Positions 42,855-50,963 of a stretch of 64,000 nt of DNA are shown piece after piece. The notes beneath the pieces are model-generated. The model did not search any database and had not been told where the DNA came from. It worked only from the letters and a program-made list of their open reading frames with translations. A program made the position numbers and the translations under genes. This stretch comes from Acidobacteria bacterium 13_2_20CM_2_57_6 (lineage in GTDB: Bacteria > Acidobacteriota > Terriglobia > Acidiferrales > UBA7541). The stretch is from contig MNEA01000153.1 of the NCBI GenBank assembly GCA_001917435.1, positions 1-64,000 of the forward strand, in the 5' to 3' direction. The first letter of the stretch is position 1. Every line of letters starts with the position of its first letter.

Positions 42855-44375
42855 TTAGCGGCGCTGGCGAGAGTGCTCCTCGACGCGTAGGGCGGCAAGA
42901 ACAGCGCGGCGAATTGTAGCCTCAGGAGCGCGCTTTCCCGTCCAGATTTCCCATTGAGCGATACCCTGCGCTAGAAGCATCTCGACTCCCGGGATGATGG
43001 CGATGCCTCTCTGGGCGGCGATCTTCAAGAGCTGTGTCCTCTGAGGGCGGTTGATCAGGTCCATGACGAGCCGGCAGCGTAGCTCGCCCGGCGCGAGTGG
43101 AGAAACACCATCGTGGGGATGCATCCCGACGGGGGTGGCGTTCAAAATGGCGTCGAAGGACTCGGCGCGCAAAGCAGCGCGGGGCACAACCTCTCCGCCG
43201 AAGGCGTGAGCGAGCTGCCTTGCCGCTTTTTCGCGGCGAGCGCAGATGGCGACGGTTGCGCCGGAACGTATCAGCGCGAGAGCGGCTGCCCGAGCCGCGC
43301 CACCGGCCCCGAAGATCAAGACGCGGCTGCCTTTGATGTGGAGTTTTTTTTCGAGCGCGCGCAGCACGCCGAGATAATCGGTGTTGCAGCCGTAGAGGGA
43401 GCCGTTGCGGCGGACGACCACGGTGTTAACAGCGCCAATTTCCGCCGCGAGAGGATCGCAGTCCTTCAGATACTTGAGAATGGCCTGCTTGTGTGGATGA
43501 GTGACACTGAATCCGCGGACACCAAATTCGGGTACGGCAGACAGAAAATCGGGAAGGTCATGCACGAGGAATGGGAGATAGACGGCATCGATGCGACGCG
43601 CTACGAACCCCGTGTTGTGCAAAAGCGGAGAAAGAGAATGTCCGACGGGATCGCCAATCACTCCGTAGACTTGCGTGCGACGCGTGAGAGCGTGCGCCCG
43701 ATACAGATGCTTCATCTCGTCCAGGGAAACCTGGCCCGGGGCGGTAGCGGCGGCGACGGGCGCGTAAGCCAGCGCACTTCCCTGGCGCAAGGCGAGGATC
43801 CGCGCGGGCAGGCCGATCTCTCCCATGGGGACGGCGACAAAGCTTTTCGAATTACGCGCCAGGCGCAGCAGCCTGACGCTGTCTTGGATGGTTCGTGCTT
43901 CGGCCGCGATTTTGACGGCGTCGACGCCGCCATGTGCCGGGGTGTTGATACTTCGCGGGAAGTCCGGCGTGTGCTCAAAGTCGTGAACGGAGAGCAGGAC
44001 GCGCGGCGGCACGGGATTTTCCCGCACGGACTGACCAGGAAGCTTGCGCAAAGTTTCCACTTCAAGATCACACCATTGGCAACCAGCTTCGCGTGCCTGG
44101 ATCAGCCAGTAGAGTTCGCGGTCAACGCCGCCGGCAAACTTGCCCCCGCCTTCGCGGCGGCGGCAGGTGGCGAGAAATGTAGCGTTCCGAGGATGGGACT
44201 TACCGAGCCAGCGGAGGAATTGAGCGCGCTCCGCGTCACTGCTGAGCCAGTCGAGACGCAATTCGACGGTGCTGGTTTGCGTTAAAGCGGAGCGCACCAG
44301 CTTGGCCATTTCGGCCGCCGTGGAGGCCGCAACGACCGCACAAATCCGCCGTAAGCCTGTGCCGAAGAGGCCCAT
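42855..44375 (-). CDS. Bifunctional 3-dehydroquinate dehydratase/shikimate dehydrogenase
   Basis: 506-residue fusion of two shikimate-pathway enzymes. Residues about 1-225 are a type I dehydroquinase: VELRLDWLSS, His in LLSVHDFEHTP and the Schiff-base Lys in GGVDAVKIAAEARTI, closing PGQVSLDEMKHLYRAHALTR. Residues about 230-500 are shikimate dehydrogenase: VIGDPVGHSLSPLLHNTGFV, VTHPHKQAILKYLKDCDPLA (catalytic Lys), IGAVNTVVVR, YGCNTDYLG and the NADP loop FGAGGAARAAALAL. THPHK replaces the usual TxPxK with one change that keeps the Lys. AroDE fusions are known in plants and some bacteria. It precedes trpE-trpG, all on the same strand and serving aromatic amino acids. Confidence 0.93.
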   Translation of the reverse strand: MGLFGTGLRRICAVVAASTAAEMAKLVRSALTQTSTVELRLDWLSSDAERAQFLRWLGKSHPRNATFLATCRRREGGGKFAGGVDRELYWLIQAREAGCQWCDLEVETLRKLPGQSVRENPVPPRVLLSVHDFEHTPDFPRSINTPAHGGVDAVKIAAEARTIQDSVRLLRLARNSKSFVAVPMGEIGLPARILALRQGSALAYAPVAAATAPGQVSLDEMKHLYRAHALTRRTQVYGVIGDPVGHSLSPLLHNTGFVARRIDAVYLPFLVHDLPDFLSAVPEFGVRGFSVTHPHKQAILKYLKDCDPLAAEIGAVNTVVVRRNGSLYGCNTDYLGVLRALEKKLHIKGSRVLIFGAGGAARAAALALIRSGATVAICARREKAARQLAHAFGGEVVPRAALRAESFDAILNATPVGMHPHDGVSPLAPGELRCRLVMDLINRPQRTQLLKIAAQRGIAIIPGVEMLLAQGIAQWEIWTGKRAPEATIRRAVLAALRVEEHSRQRR

Positions 44376-44435
44376 ACCTCGCCTTGTGCCGCCAAACTGT
44401 TGAAAACGCAGCTAGTAGTATGCCGTATCCACTGC

Positions 44436-44489
44436 CCGACCCGTGTCAAAAGTGTAAAGCAACCTCGGTCATTTGGTTGACGGGTCGGG
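44436..44489. repeat. Long-spaced perfect inverted repeat overlapping a promoter
   Basis: CCCGACCCGT (44436-44445) and ACGGGTCGGG (44480-44489), ten pairs separated by 34 bases. The right arm overlaps the -35 box of the downstream gene's promoter, so it may be a pair of operator half-sites or a looped structure. Confidence 0.6.
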
Positions 44490-44505
44490 CCAGCCCTGAT
44501 ATTTT
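44477..44505 (+). promoter_or_regulatory. Sigma70-type promoter for the 44561 gene
   Basis: TTGACG at 44477-44482, 17-base spacer, TATTTT at 44500-44505. Start of transcription near 44512, about 50 bases before the ATG. Confidence 0.6.
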
Positions 44506-44560
44506 CGCTAGGAAAAGCCCATGCACGGCCCGTCGGGCGTGTTTTCGAAGGAGTTCTGGA

Positions 44561-45436
44561 ATGCGCGCTAAAATCGTGGTCTTGTCTCTATCGGTGTTTC
44601 TGAGTGCTGCGGTAGGTTCGGCACAAAGCGCACCTCAGGCTGCTCCGCAAAGTCGTCCCATCGACTATAGTGCGGCGAATTGCTCAGGATTCGTTACCGA
44701 CCAGAGAGTCCCGGATGAGATTCGACTCGTCTCCGGGGAGCAATCGAACTACAAAATCACCTTCGCTCGCGGCGACTATATTCATATCAATCGAGGCCAA
44801 GATAAGGGTGTTCGCGTCGGCGACAGGTTCTCCGTAGTGCGACCTGACAAAGATCCTACGGATGTGCCTTGGTTCAAGTGGCAGGTGAAGCTCATGAGAG
44901 CTATGGGCACCCCTTACGTGGACGCGGGGCAGGTGAGGGTTGTCAACGTCCAGCCCAAGGTTTCCGTCGCACAGGTCATCTTCTCGTGCGATTACATGCA
45001 GCGCGGGGATATCCTCGTACCTTATCAGGATCGTCCGGAGCCGCCCTATAAAGATGCTGCCGACTTCGACCACTTTGCGCCGGTGAGCGGCAAGCCGGTG
45101 GCCATGGTAGTGGCAGGAAAAGACTACGGACAGGTCTTCGGTAAACTCAACGCGGTCTATGTAAACCTCGGAACCAATCAAGGAGTCAAGGTCGGCGATT
45201 ACTTCCGAATCTTCCGTTATCAAGGTTCGATGGCAGAAACGGTGCCACAAGAAAGAGGTTATCAGTACACGATGTATGGATTCGGGAGTGCGCCCGCGCG
45301 GTACGAATGGAACGACCTGCCGCGGGAAGTTCTGGGCGAGGGAATCGTAATCAACGACAGCCACAATTCGTCGACGATGATCATCACTTTCAATTCAGTG
45401 GAAGTGTACGCCGGCGACTACGTCGAAATCGAGTAG
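44561..45436 (+). CDS. Secreted protein with two GV(R/K)VGD(R/Y)F repeats
   Basis: 291 residues from the ATG at 44561 (AAGGAG eight bases upstream); signal peptide RAKIVVLSLSVFLSAAVGSA. Two halves each contain the same motif: YIHINRGQDKGVRVGDRFSV and VYVNLGTNQGVKVGDYFRIF. This N-x-G-x3-G-V-x-V-G-D pattern is seen in FlgT C-terminal-like and other cell-surface beta-barrel-like domains. No enzyme motif, no lipobox. Probably a periplasmic or envelope-associated structural protein; I do not recognise a characterised relative. A long inverted repeat overlaps its promoter and a strong terminator follows, so it is a single-gene transcript. Confidence 0.75.
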   Translation: MRAKIVVLSLSVFLSAAVGSAQSAPQAAPQSRPIDYSAANCSGFVTDQRVPDEIRLVSGEQSNYKITFARGDYIHINRGQDKGVRVGDRFSVVRPDKDPTDVPWFKWQVKLMRAMGTPYVDAGQVRVVNVQPKVSVAQVIFSCDYMQRGDILVPYQDRPEPPYKDAADFDHFAPVSGKPVAMVVAGKDYGQVFGKLNAVYVNLGTNQGVKVGDYFRIFRYQGSMAETVPQERGYQYTMYGFGSAPARYEWNDLPREVLGEGIVINDSHNSSTMIITFNSVEVYAGDYVEIE

Positions 45437-45464
45437 AAACCCGCGACACACCATTGAATCGTTC

Positions 45465-45505
45465 AGGCCCGTTGCGGTTTCTCTGCGGCGGGCCTTTTCC
45501 TTTTT
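45465..45505 (+). terminator. Rho-independent terminator after the GVxVGD-repeat gene
   Basis: AGGCCCG (45465-45471) pairs with CGGGCCT (45489-45495) and is followed by TTTCCTTTTT. Confidence 0.85.
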
Positions 45506-45548
45506 GCCTCGCTATTCGAGTTCGACCCTCCGTGGTCAGTTGTATTCT

Positions 45549-46112
45549 TCAGGCTTCCCTGGAATTTAGACGCTCCGAAAAAACCTCGCAAGTAAATCCA
45601 AGAAGGCGAGCTTCGGGATCGCGCCAGGCTTCGCGCTGCAGCCCGGCTTTCCGGCAGGTCTCTGCGAGGAACTGCTCGCGCGTCAAGCGATGTTCGATGG
45701 CCACTTGAGGGAGCAAAAGCCCGCGCTGTGCGTGGAGATGCACGAATAGACCATGATGCCCGATTTCGATGGCTTCGGGGTCGATGGGCTCCATGGGTGA
45801 AAGCAATGAGATCTCGATGCTAAGTTCATCAAGCTGTTCCTGCTTCATGGGGGCAAAGCGCGGATCTTCCAGCGCGGCACTGGCTGCGCAACGAACGATG
45901 GCCTCTCCCAGCGGCTCTTTCGCCTCAATGACCCCGATGCAACCCTGCAAGCGATCGCGCACGTGAAGAGTCACAAAGACGGCGTGGCGCTCCGCGAAGA
46001 CTCCCTCGCGAGGGAACACCTCCGGAAGCTTGCGATGGGAGACAGCTTCGACAACAGCCATCCGGGCCAGTTGCAGGGCGGCACGGCGGTCCGCTTCAGA
46101 GAGGGACGGCAT
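45549..46112 (-). CDS. AMMECR1-domain protein (AmmeMemoRadiSam system protein A)
   Basis: 187 residues from the ATG at 46112. The AMMECR1 fold is recognised by VFVTLHVRDRLQGCIGVIEA (the LRGCIG-type motif), RCAASAALEDPRFAPMKQEQ and LSIEISLLSPMEPID. Biochemical role is not established; in many bacteria and archaea it is encoded with MEMO and radical SAM partners, none of which is present here. It overlaps the pgsA gene by 17 bases on the same strand, so it is translated from the pgsA message. Confidence 0.88.
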   Translation of the reverse strand: MPSLSEADRRAALQLARMAVVEAVSHRKLPEVFPREGVFAERHAVFVTLHVRDRLQGCIGVIEAKEPLGEAIVRCAASAALEDPRFAPMKQEQLDELSIEISLLSPMEPIDPEAIEIGHHGLFVHLHAQRGLLLPQVAIEHRLTREQFLAETCRKAGLQREAWRDPEARLLGFTCEVFSERLNSREA

Positions 46113-46722
46113 CCTCGGACTTCTTGCGGGCTTCGAGCATGCGGAGCCGGCGCCGCTGCTTGATGCTGTCGTCGACGTGGCTCCAGAAGCGCCGGAAGTA
46201 CTGGGCGGCAGAGACCAGCGCGCTGACGACAACAAGCCAGAGCAAAATTCGCGCCAGAGGTTTGAGGGACGGGTGGCGCGCTCCTACGATTAAGACAGCC
46301 ACAGCGCACACTTGCAAGACCATCTTCGTCTTGCCAAGCGTGGAGGCTTCGATCGTGAATCCCTCGGCAGAGGCGATATTGCGCAAGCCGAGAACGGTGA
46401 ATTCCCTTCCGATGATAATTACCACCATCCACGCCGGAACAAGGTGCATGTCCACGAGCGAAACGAACGCGGCTGAGATCAACAGCTTGTCGGCGATGGG
46501 ATCGAGAAGAATTCCGAGCGTCGTCACCTGGAGGCGCCGTCGGGCCAGATATCCGTCGGCCCAATCGGTCGCGGCCGCCAAAAGCAAGATCAGGACGCCC
46601 CAGACCTCGAAATGCATAGAGAAGCCCCAGAATTCGAAGTTGGGACTGCGTGTGAGGAGGATCACGATGAGGACGGGAACGAAAAAGATCCGCAATAACG
46701 TCAGTGAGTTAGGAAGATTCAT
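46096..46722 (-). CDS. pgsA: CDP-diacylglycerol-glycerol-3-phosphate 3-phosphatidyltransferase
   Basis: Integral membrane enzyme for the committed step of phosphatidylglycerol and cardiolipin synthesis. 208 residues; MNLPNSLTLLRIFFVPVLIV opens as usual. The CDP-alcohol phosphotransferase motif D-x2-DG-x2-AR-x8-G-x3-D-x3-D is complete in DWADGYLARRRLQVTTLGIL followed by LDPIADKLL. Hydrophobic segments fit five or six membrane helices. A good promoter lies at 46773-46801. Confidence 0.94.
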   Translation of the reverse strand: MNLPNSLTLLRIFFVPVLIVILLTRSPNFEFWGFSMHFEVWGVLILLLAAATDWADGYLARRRLQVTTLGILLDPIADKLLISAAFVSLVDMHLVPAWMVVIIIGREFTVLGLRNIASAEGFTIEASTLGKTKMVLQVCAVAVLIVGARHPSLKPLARILLWLVVVSALVSAAQYFRRFWSHVDDSIKQRRRLRMLEARKKSEDAVPL

Positions 46723-46772
46723 GGCGCATGACGGCGCGGGTGCCGCCCCGTGGCTTCAGCCACCGCAGTTTC

Positions 46773-46801
46773 ACTATAGACTTGGAGTGAGTAGGCGTCA
46801 A
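46773..46801 (-). promoter_or_regulatory. Sigma70-type promoter for pgsA
   Basis: Minus strand TTGACG (46801-46796), 17-base spacer, TATAGT (46778-46773), about 50 bases before the pgsA ATG. Confidence 0.75.
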
Positions 46802-47244
46802 CACGCCAGAGGTGGTCCCGCGATCACCATTAAGGCGTGAATGCGCCGGAATTTTGGCACCTTCTAGTAACTTCTGGAGCAACACGACTTCAACGGGCCA
46901 GGCGAGGAAAGCTGTACTCATTCGTAATGCGCGTGCTGCAAATCTGTGCAAATGTGAAAAGTGCCCCTTCGCGAGAAGGCGGGGAAAGAGATTGCTTTTT
47001 GTACTCCAGGAAGCTATATAACCATTTTACTTTGAGTTATATACATGGATATGGTGATTGAATCCGCTTCCGATTGCGGTAATTGGTATACGCGAGTCTC
47101 CGCGAGGGGAACTACGGTTTCCACAACGTTTTCCACAGAGGATAGACTCTCCCTCTGGCCATGAAAAATGCCTCACAAATGGCTGCAAGTGAATAAAAAC
47201 AGAGGTTTTGCGCGATATTACTCTACAGTTAGCGGTCGGGCCGC
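46802..47244. other. Intergenic region between pgsA and a small membrane-protein gene
   Basis: About 440 bases with no supported gene. It holds an AT-rich perfect hairpin, TATATAAC (47015-47022) with GTTATATA (47036-47043), and otherwise nothing recognised. Confidence 0.5.
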
Positions 47245-47445
47245 TCAAATGGCCCGAGGACCGCGGAGAAGTCTTATCGGAAGCATGAACATGGCGCTGA
47301 ATAGTCCCAGAACTCCGTGAACCGCAATTCCTACGATGCGGAAGGGCAACGTCAGCAGCCAAACGACTGGATACAGCGCGAGAGCAAGCAACGCAATGGG
47401 CCAGCACAGAATGAACAAAATGATCCACAAGAAGAAAGCAGCCAT
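47245..47445 (-). CDS. Small hydrophobic membrane protein
   Basis: 66 residues, almost entirely hydrophobic: FFLWIILFILCWPIALLALA, a short turn with YPVVWLLTLPFR and a second helix IVGIAVHGVLGLFSAMFMLP, ending in basic RLLRGPRAI. Two helices with both termini probably cytoplasmic. A GAGG lies five bases before the ATG. Small proteins of this type occur in acidobacterial genomes; no function can be given. Confidence 0.65.
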   Translation of the reverse strand: MAAFFLWIILFILCWPIALLALALYPVVWLLTLPFRIVGIAVHGVLGLFSAMFMLPIRLLRGPRAI

Positions 47446-47520
47446 GGCAACCTCGTTTGTGGCGGAAGCTAATCGGTCAGTCCAGAGTTATGACCAAAAA
47501 CCGCCAGCCTCAATTCTATA

Positions 47521-48912
47521 TTACGAAACAGCGCGCGGAAATGTTTCTTCAACGGAATAGTCTTTGAGCCGAAGGCGCTTGGCTATAGACGCGGGCACTT
47601 CGGCGTCGAGCCGCATGTGTGAATCGTCAATTTCCGAGTGGAGAACCCGTCCAAGCGCGTGAATCATGGCCAGAGTGCGACCCTCGGCGAGCGGCATCCG
47701 GATCGAAAGCGTTACAAGAGGATCGGTAGGCATTTCAGCGTCCATTCGCCGAAGCAATTCTTCGATTCCGTCGCCAGTAAGAGCGGAGACCAGCACAGGG
47801 GCGTTGCCGGTATCAGCGCATTTTCCAGCGCCGTTCGTGACCGCTTTGCGCTCTTCGGCAGTAAGCCGGTCCATTTTATTCAATACACTCAGCTTGGGGC
47901 GTCCATCGACACCCAATTCGCGCAAGATCTTGTCGACTTCCTCGTCGAGCTCTTCGTGGTGTGGATTAGAAACATCACTCACGTGCAGAATCAAAGCGGC
48001 CTCCTGCACTTCTTCCAGAGTGGCGCGAAAGGCCGTCAGCAACCCCTTGGGCAGATCGCGGATAAATCCAACTGTATCGGAAACCAGAACGCGGCGGTTT
48101 GACGGAAGACGCAGAGCACGGATCGTGGGGTCAAGCGTGGCGAACATCCTCGAGGAAACCAACACTTCGGCGCGGCTCAACGCGTTGAACAACGTGGACT
48201 TGCCGGCATTTGTGTAGCCCACGAGCGCGATGGTGCCGAGAGGGACGGCGTTGCGAGCCTCACGCCGCAGCGCTCGCTGCTTGCGGACGTCATCAATGCT
48301 GATCTCGATCTTGCGGACGCGGTCGCGAATCCGGCGACGGTCGGTCTCAAGTTTCTTTTCACCAGGGCCGCGCACACCGATGCGCCCTGCTCCTCCGCCC
48401 GCCCCGCCGGCGCCACCTCCGCCGCTCTTGCCGCCAAGGCGCGACATCGCGGTTCCCTTTCCGGTCAGGCGAGGCAGCAGATAATTCAGTTGCGCCAGTT
48501 CCACCTGTAGTTGACCTTCGCGGCTCCGGGCATGCCGCGCGAAAATATCGAGAATCAGTTGCGTGCGGTCGATGACCCGACGTTCCGTCGCCTCTTCAAT
48601 GTTGCGCTGCTGCACCGGAGAGAGGTTACTATCGAAGATGATCAGTGGCGCCCGGTGCGCGGTGGCTTCAGCGCGAATTTCATCCAGCTTGCCACGGCCG
48701 ACGAGCGTGGCGGGATCCGCAGCGTCACGCATCTGGAAGACGGTTCCAGCGATCTCCGCGCCCGCGCTGCGCGCCAGTTCAACCAGTTCCGCAAGCGACT
48801 CGCGGCCTTGCTCGCCAGCGGGCATGCCGGGAAATCGGGGCGCACGCTTCCATCCAACGCCTACCAGCAAGGCGCGCTCTGCCGTCGAGACCTGATGTTG
48901 CGCTTTCGTCAC
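47521..48912 (-). CDS. hflX: Ribosome-associated GTPase HflX
   Basis: Splits stalled or stressed ribosomes. 463 residues. N-terminal HflX domain (TLVGRGKLDEIRAEATAHRA, IIFDSNLSPVQQRNIEEATE), helical arm with REGQLQVELAQLNYLLPRLT, then G1 GYTNAGKSTLFNALS, G3 DTVGFIRDLP and G4 NKMD. A glycine-rich loop (GGKSGGGGAGGAGGGAGRIG) replaces the shorter RxGGGIGTRG-type loop of most members. Divergent from the FKBP gene. Confidence 0.94.
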   Translation of the reverse strand: MTKAQHQVSTAERALLVGVGWKRAPRFPGMPAGEQGRESLAELVELARSAGAEIAGTVFQMRDAADPATLVGRGKLDEIRAEATAHRAPLIIFDSNLSPVQQRNIEEATERRVIDRTQLILDIFARHARSREGQLQVELAQLNYLLPRLTGKGTAMSRLGGKSGGGGAGGAGGGAGRIGVRGPGEKKLETDRRRIRDRVRKIEISIDDVRKQRALRREARNAVPLGTIALVGYTNAGKSTLFNALSRAEVLVSSRMFATLDPTIRALRLPSNRRVLVSDTVGFIRDLPKGLLTAFRATLEEVQEAALILHVSDVSNPHHEELDEEVDKILRELGVDGRPKLSVLNKMDRLTAEERKAVTNGAGKCADTGNAPVLVSALTGDGIEELLRRMDAEMPTDPLVTLSIRMPLAEGRTLAMIHALGRVLHSEIDDSHMRLDAEVPASIAKRLRLKDYSVEETFPRAVS

Positions 48913-49084
48913 TGAGATCGGCCGGGAGTCATCATCGTGCGGACTTGCAGCATTCCTGGCGGGCTCATCCCGGAAAACAATTATACGCCTCTCTCTCCGG
49001 CCCTGCGACCCGTGTCTTAGCCCGCAAAACGCGCTCGGAAAAACCGCCGTTTGCGAAGCCTATGAACCCGTGGGAAGATGGGTC

Positions 49085-49897
49085 ATGCGAAAACCAATTC
49101 TCACTATTGTAATTTTTGCAGTGGCCGGAATAGTGCCGATCGAGAACACCCAGGCTCAACAGAAACCTGCGGCGAAAACTGCGCCAGCGCCCTCCTCCAG
49201 CGCTCAAAAGACGCCTGCGGCGAAGACTGGACAAGCCGCGAAGCCGAGAACGCAGCCTGTCCTTACTCTCAAGACGCAGAAAGACAAAGTCAGCTACGCG
49301 CTGGGGGCTAACCTGGGGATGAACTTGCACAGCCAGTCCGTGGAAGTAGATACCGCCATCGTGCTGCGGGGCTTGAAGGACGCACTCGCGGGAGGCAAGT
49401 TGCTGCTGACAGATGAGGAGGCCAGAGCTGCGCTCACCCAACTCCAGACTGATTTGCGCACCAAGCAGATGGATGTGAATAAGAAAGCGGGCGCAGATTT
49501 TCTGGAGGCGAATAAGGCCAAGGAAGGCGTCGTCGCGCTCCCAAGCGGCCTGCAATACAAGATCTTGACCGAGGGAACGGGGCCAAAGCCTTCACCGACC
49601 GACACCGTCTCTTGCAACTACCGGGGAACGCTTCTAAACGGTACCGAGTTCGACAGCTCCTACAAGCGCGGCCAGCCCGCATCATTTCCGGTAAATGGAG
49701 TCATCAAGGGCTGGACCGAAGCTCTCCAACTCATGCCCGTGGGATCAAAGTGGCAACTGTTCATTCCATCCGACCTGGCTTATGGTGATCGCGGAGCGGA
49801 CCCGCGCTCGGGCATCGGCCCCGGCGCAACCCTCATCTTTGACGTGGAGTTGCTTTCCATTCAGGACAAAGCCAAGTCACAAGTAGCGCCGAAATAA
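49085..49897 (+). CDS. Secreted FKBP-type peptidyl-prolyl isomerase (Mip/FkpA-like)
   Basis: 270 residues from ATG 49085 (GTG 49070 also possible). Signal peptide RKPILTIVIFAVAGIVPI, then an Ala/Pro/Lys/Gln-rich linker (about 25-65), an N-terminal dimerisation domain (KVSYALGANLGMNLHSQSVE onward) and a C-terminal FKBP domain: YKILTEGTGPKPSPTDTVSC, GTEFDSSYKRGQPASFPVNG, WTEALQLMPVGSKWQLFIPS and LAYGDRGADPRSGIGPGATL. The N-terminal module and linker match periplasmic chaperone-isomerases. Convergent with miaA, ten bases apart. Confidence 0.93.
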   Translation: MRKPILTIVIFAVAGIVPIENTQAQQKPAAKTAPAPSSSAQKTPAAKTGQAAKPRTQPVLTLKTQKDKVSYALGANLGMNLHSQSVEVDTAIVLRGLKDALAGGKLLLTDEEARAALTQLQTDLRTKQMDVNKKAGADFLEANKAKEGVVALPSGLQYKILTEGTGPKPSPTDTVSCNYRGTLLNGTEFDSSYKRGQPASFPVNGVIKGWTEALQLMPVGSKWQLFIPSDLAYGDRGADPRSGIGPGATLIFDVELLSIQDKAKSQVAPK

Positions 49898-49906
49898 TGT
49901 GGCTCG

Positions 49907-50872
49907 CTAGCTGAGAAGCTTCCGTTGCTTCAGTCCTTCTGCCTGAAGCCATTCGAGGATGCCGGTTTGCACGTCGACATTGTCGCCAAAGCCTGAAAAC
50001 CAGCACACGCCCGGCTGCTTGCGAAACCAGGTGAGCTGGCGCTTGGCATAACGTCGCGTGGCCTGCCGAATTGCGTCCCTCGCTTCTTCCAGTGTTTTTC
50101 TCCCACGGAGCACCGCGCGCAATTCCCGGTAGCCGATAAAGTCAAAGGGCTTCGAATCCTCGCTCAAACCATCCTTAAGCAGCGCTTGCACTTCGCCCAA
50201 CCATCCCTGCTCGAGCATGGCGTCCGTTCTGGCATGGATGCGCTCGTTGAGTTTTTCGCGCGGGGGCATCAATCCGGCTTTCAGAACGCGCCATCCTTCG
50301 AGGGGGACGCGGCCGGTACGGTGCACCTCGGATATCGGCTTGCGCGCGAGGATACATACTTCGACGGCGCGAATGAGTTTCTGTTCGTCGGCAGGTGCGA
50401 TTCTCCTGGCGGCTTCCGGATCAAGGCGTTTTAGGACGCGGTGAAGATGGCCGGGGGGATGCTCATGGACGCTCGCGCGAAGGCGCTCGCGCAATTTTTC
50501 CGAACGCTGCGGGACATCCGCAAGGCCTTCGAGCAGCGCGCGCAGGTACAATCCGGTGCCCACGGTGAAGATCGGCAGGCATTTTCTTTTCCGCAGGTCT
50601 TGCAGAATTTGTAAAGCCATCTGGCGGTAGCCACCTGCGGTTGCACTGTCCTTTGGCTCAAGAACGTCAATCAGATGGTGCGGAATCCCCCGACGTTCGG
50701 CGAGAGTGGGCTTGGCCGTGCCAATATCAAAGCTGCGATAAAGCTGCGTCGAATCGCAGGCCACCACTTCCCCGCCGAGCTGCTCCGCGAGCTTCACGCC
50801 AAGCGCCGACTTTCCCGAAGCCGTCGGACCGACGATGGCCACGAGAGGCGGGAGCGTCTTGTTTTCGCTCAT
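49907..50872 (-). CDS. miaA: tRNA dimethylallyltransferase
   Basis: Adds a dimethylallyl group to A37 of tRNAs reading UNN codons. 321 residues from the ATG at 50872 (MSENKTLPPLVAIVGPTASG); the frame is open to 51031. P-loop GPTASGKSALG, DSTQLYRSFDIGTAKPT, catalytic-region GTGLYLRALLEGL, and C-terminal DFIGYRELRAVLRGRKTLEE with KRQLTWFRKQP are conserved. It is downstream of the TonB-like gene on the same strand, 91 bases away. Confidence 0.94.
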   Translation of the reverse strand: MSENKTLPPLVAIVGPTASGKSALGVKLAEQLGGEVVACDSTQLYRSFDIGTAKPTLAERRGIPHHLIDVLEPKDSATAGGYRQMALQILQDLRKRKCLPIFTVGTGLYLRALLEGLADVPQRSEKLRERLRASVHEHPPGHLHRVLKRLDPEAARRIAPADEQKLIRAVEVCILARKPISEVHRTGRVPLEGWRVLKAGLMPPREKLNERIHARTDAMLEQGWLGEVQALLKDGLSEDSKPFDFIGYRELRAVLRGRKTLEEARDAIRQATRRYAKRQLTWFRKQPGVCWFSGFGDNVDVQTGILEWLQAEGLKQRKLLS

Positions 50873-50963
50873 CGAAAGAGGAGGTGCCGTGCGCGAACAA
50901 AAAGAAAAATGAGCAGGAAAAGTGCGAGGAGAAGACTGCCAAGAATCTGCTGGCGCTGAATTT

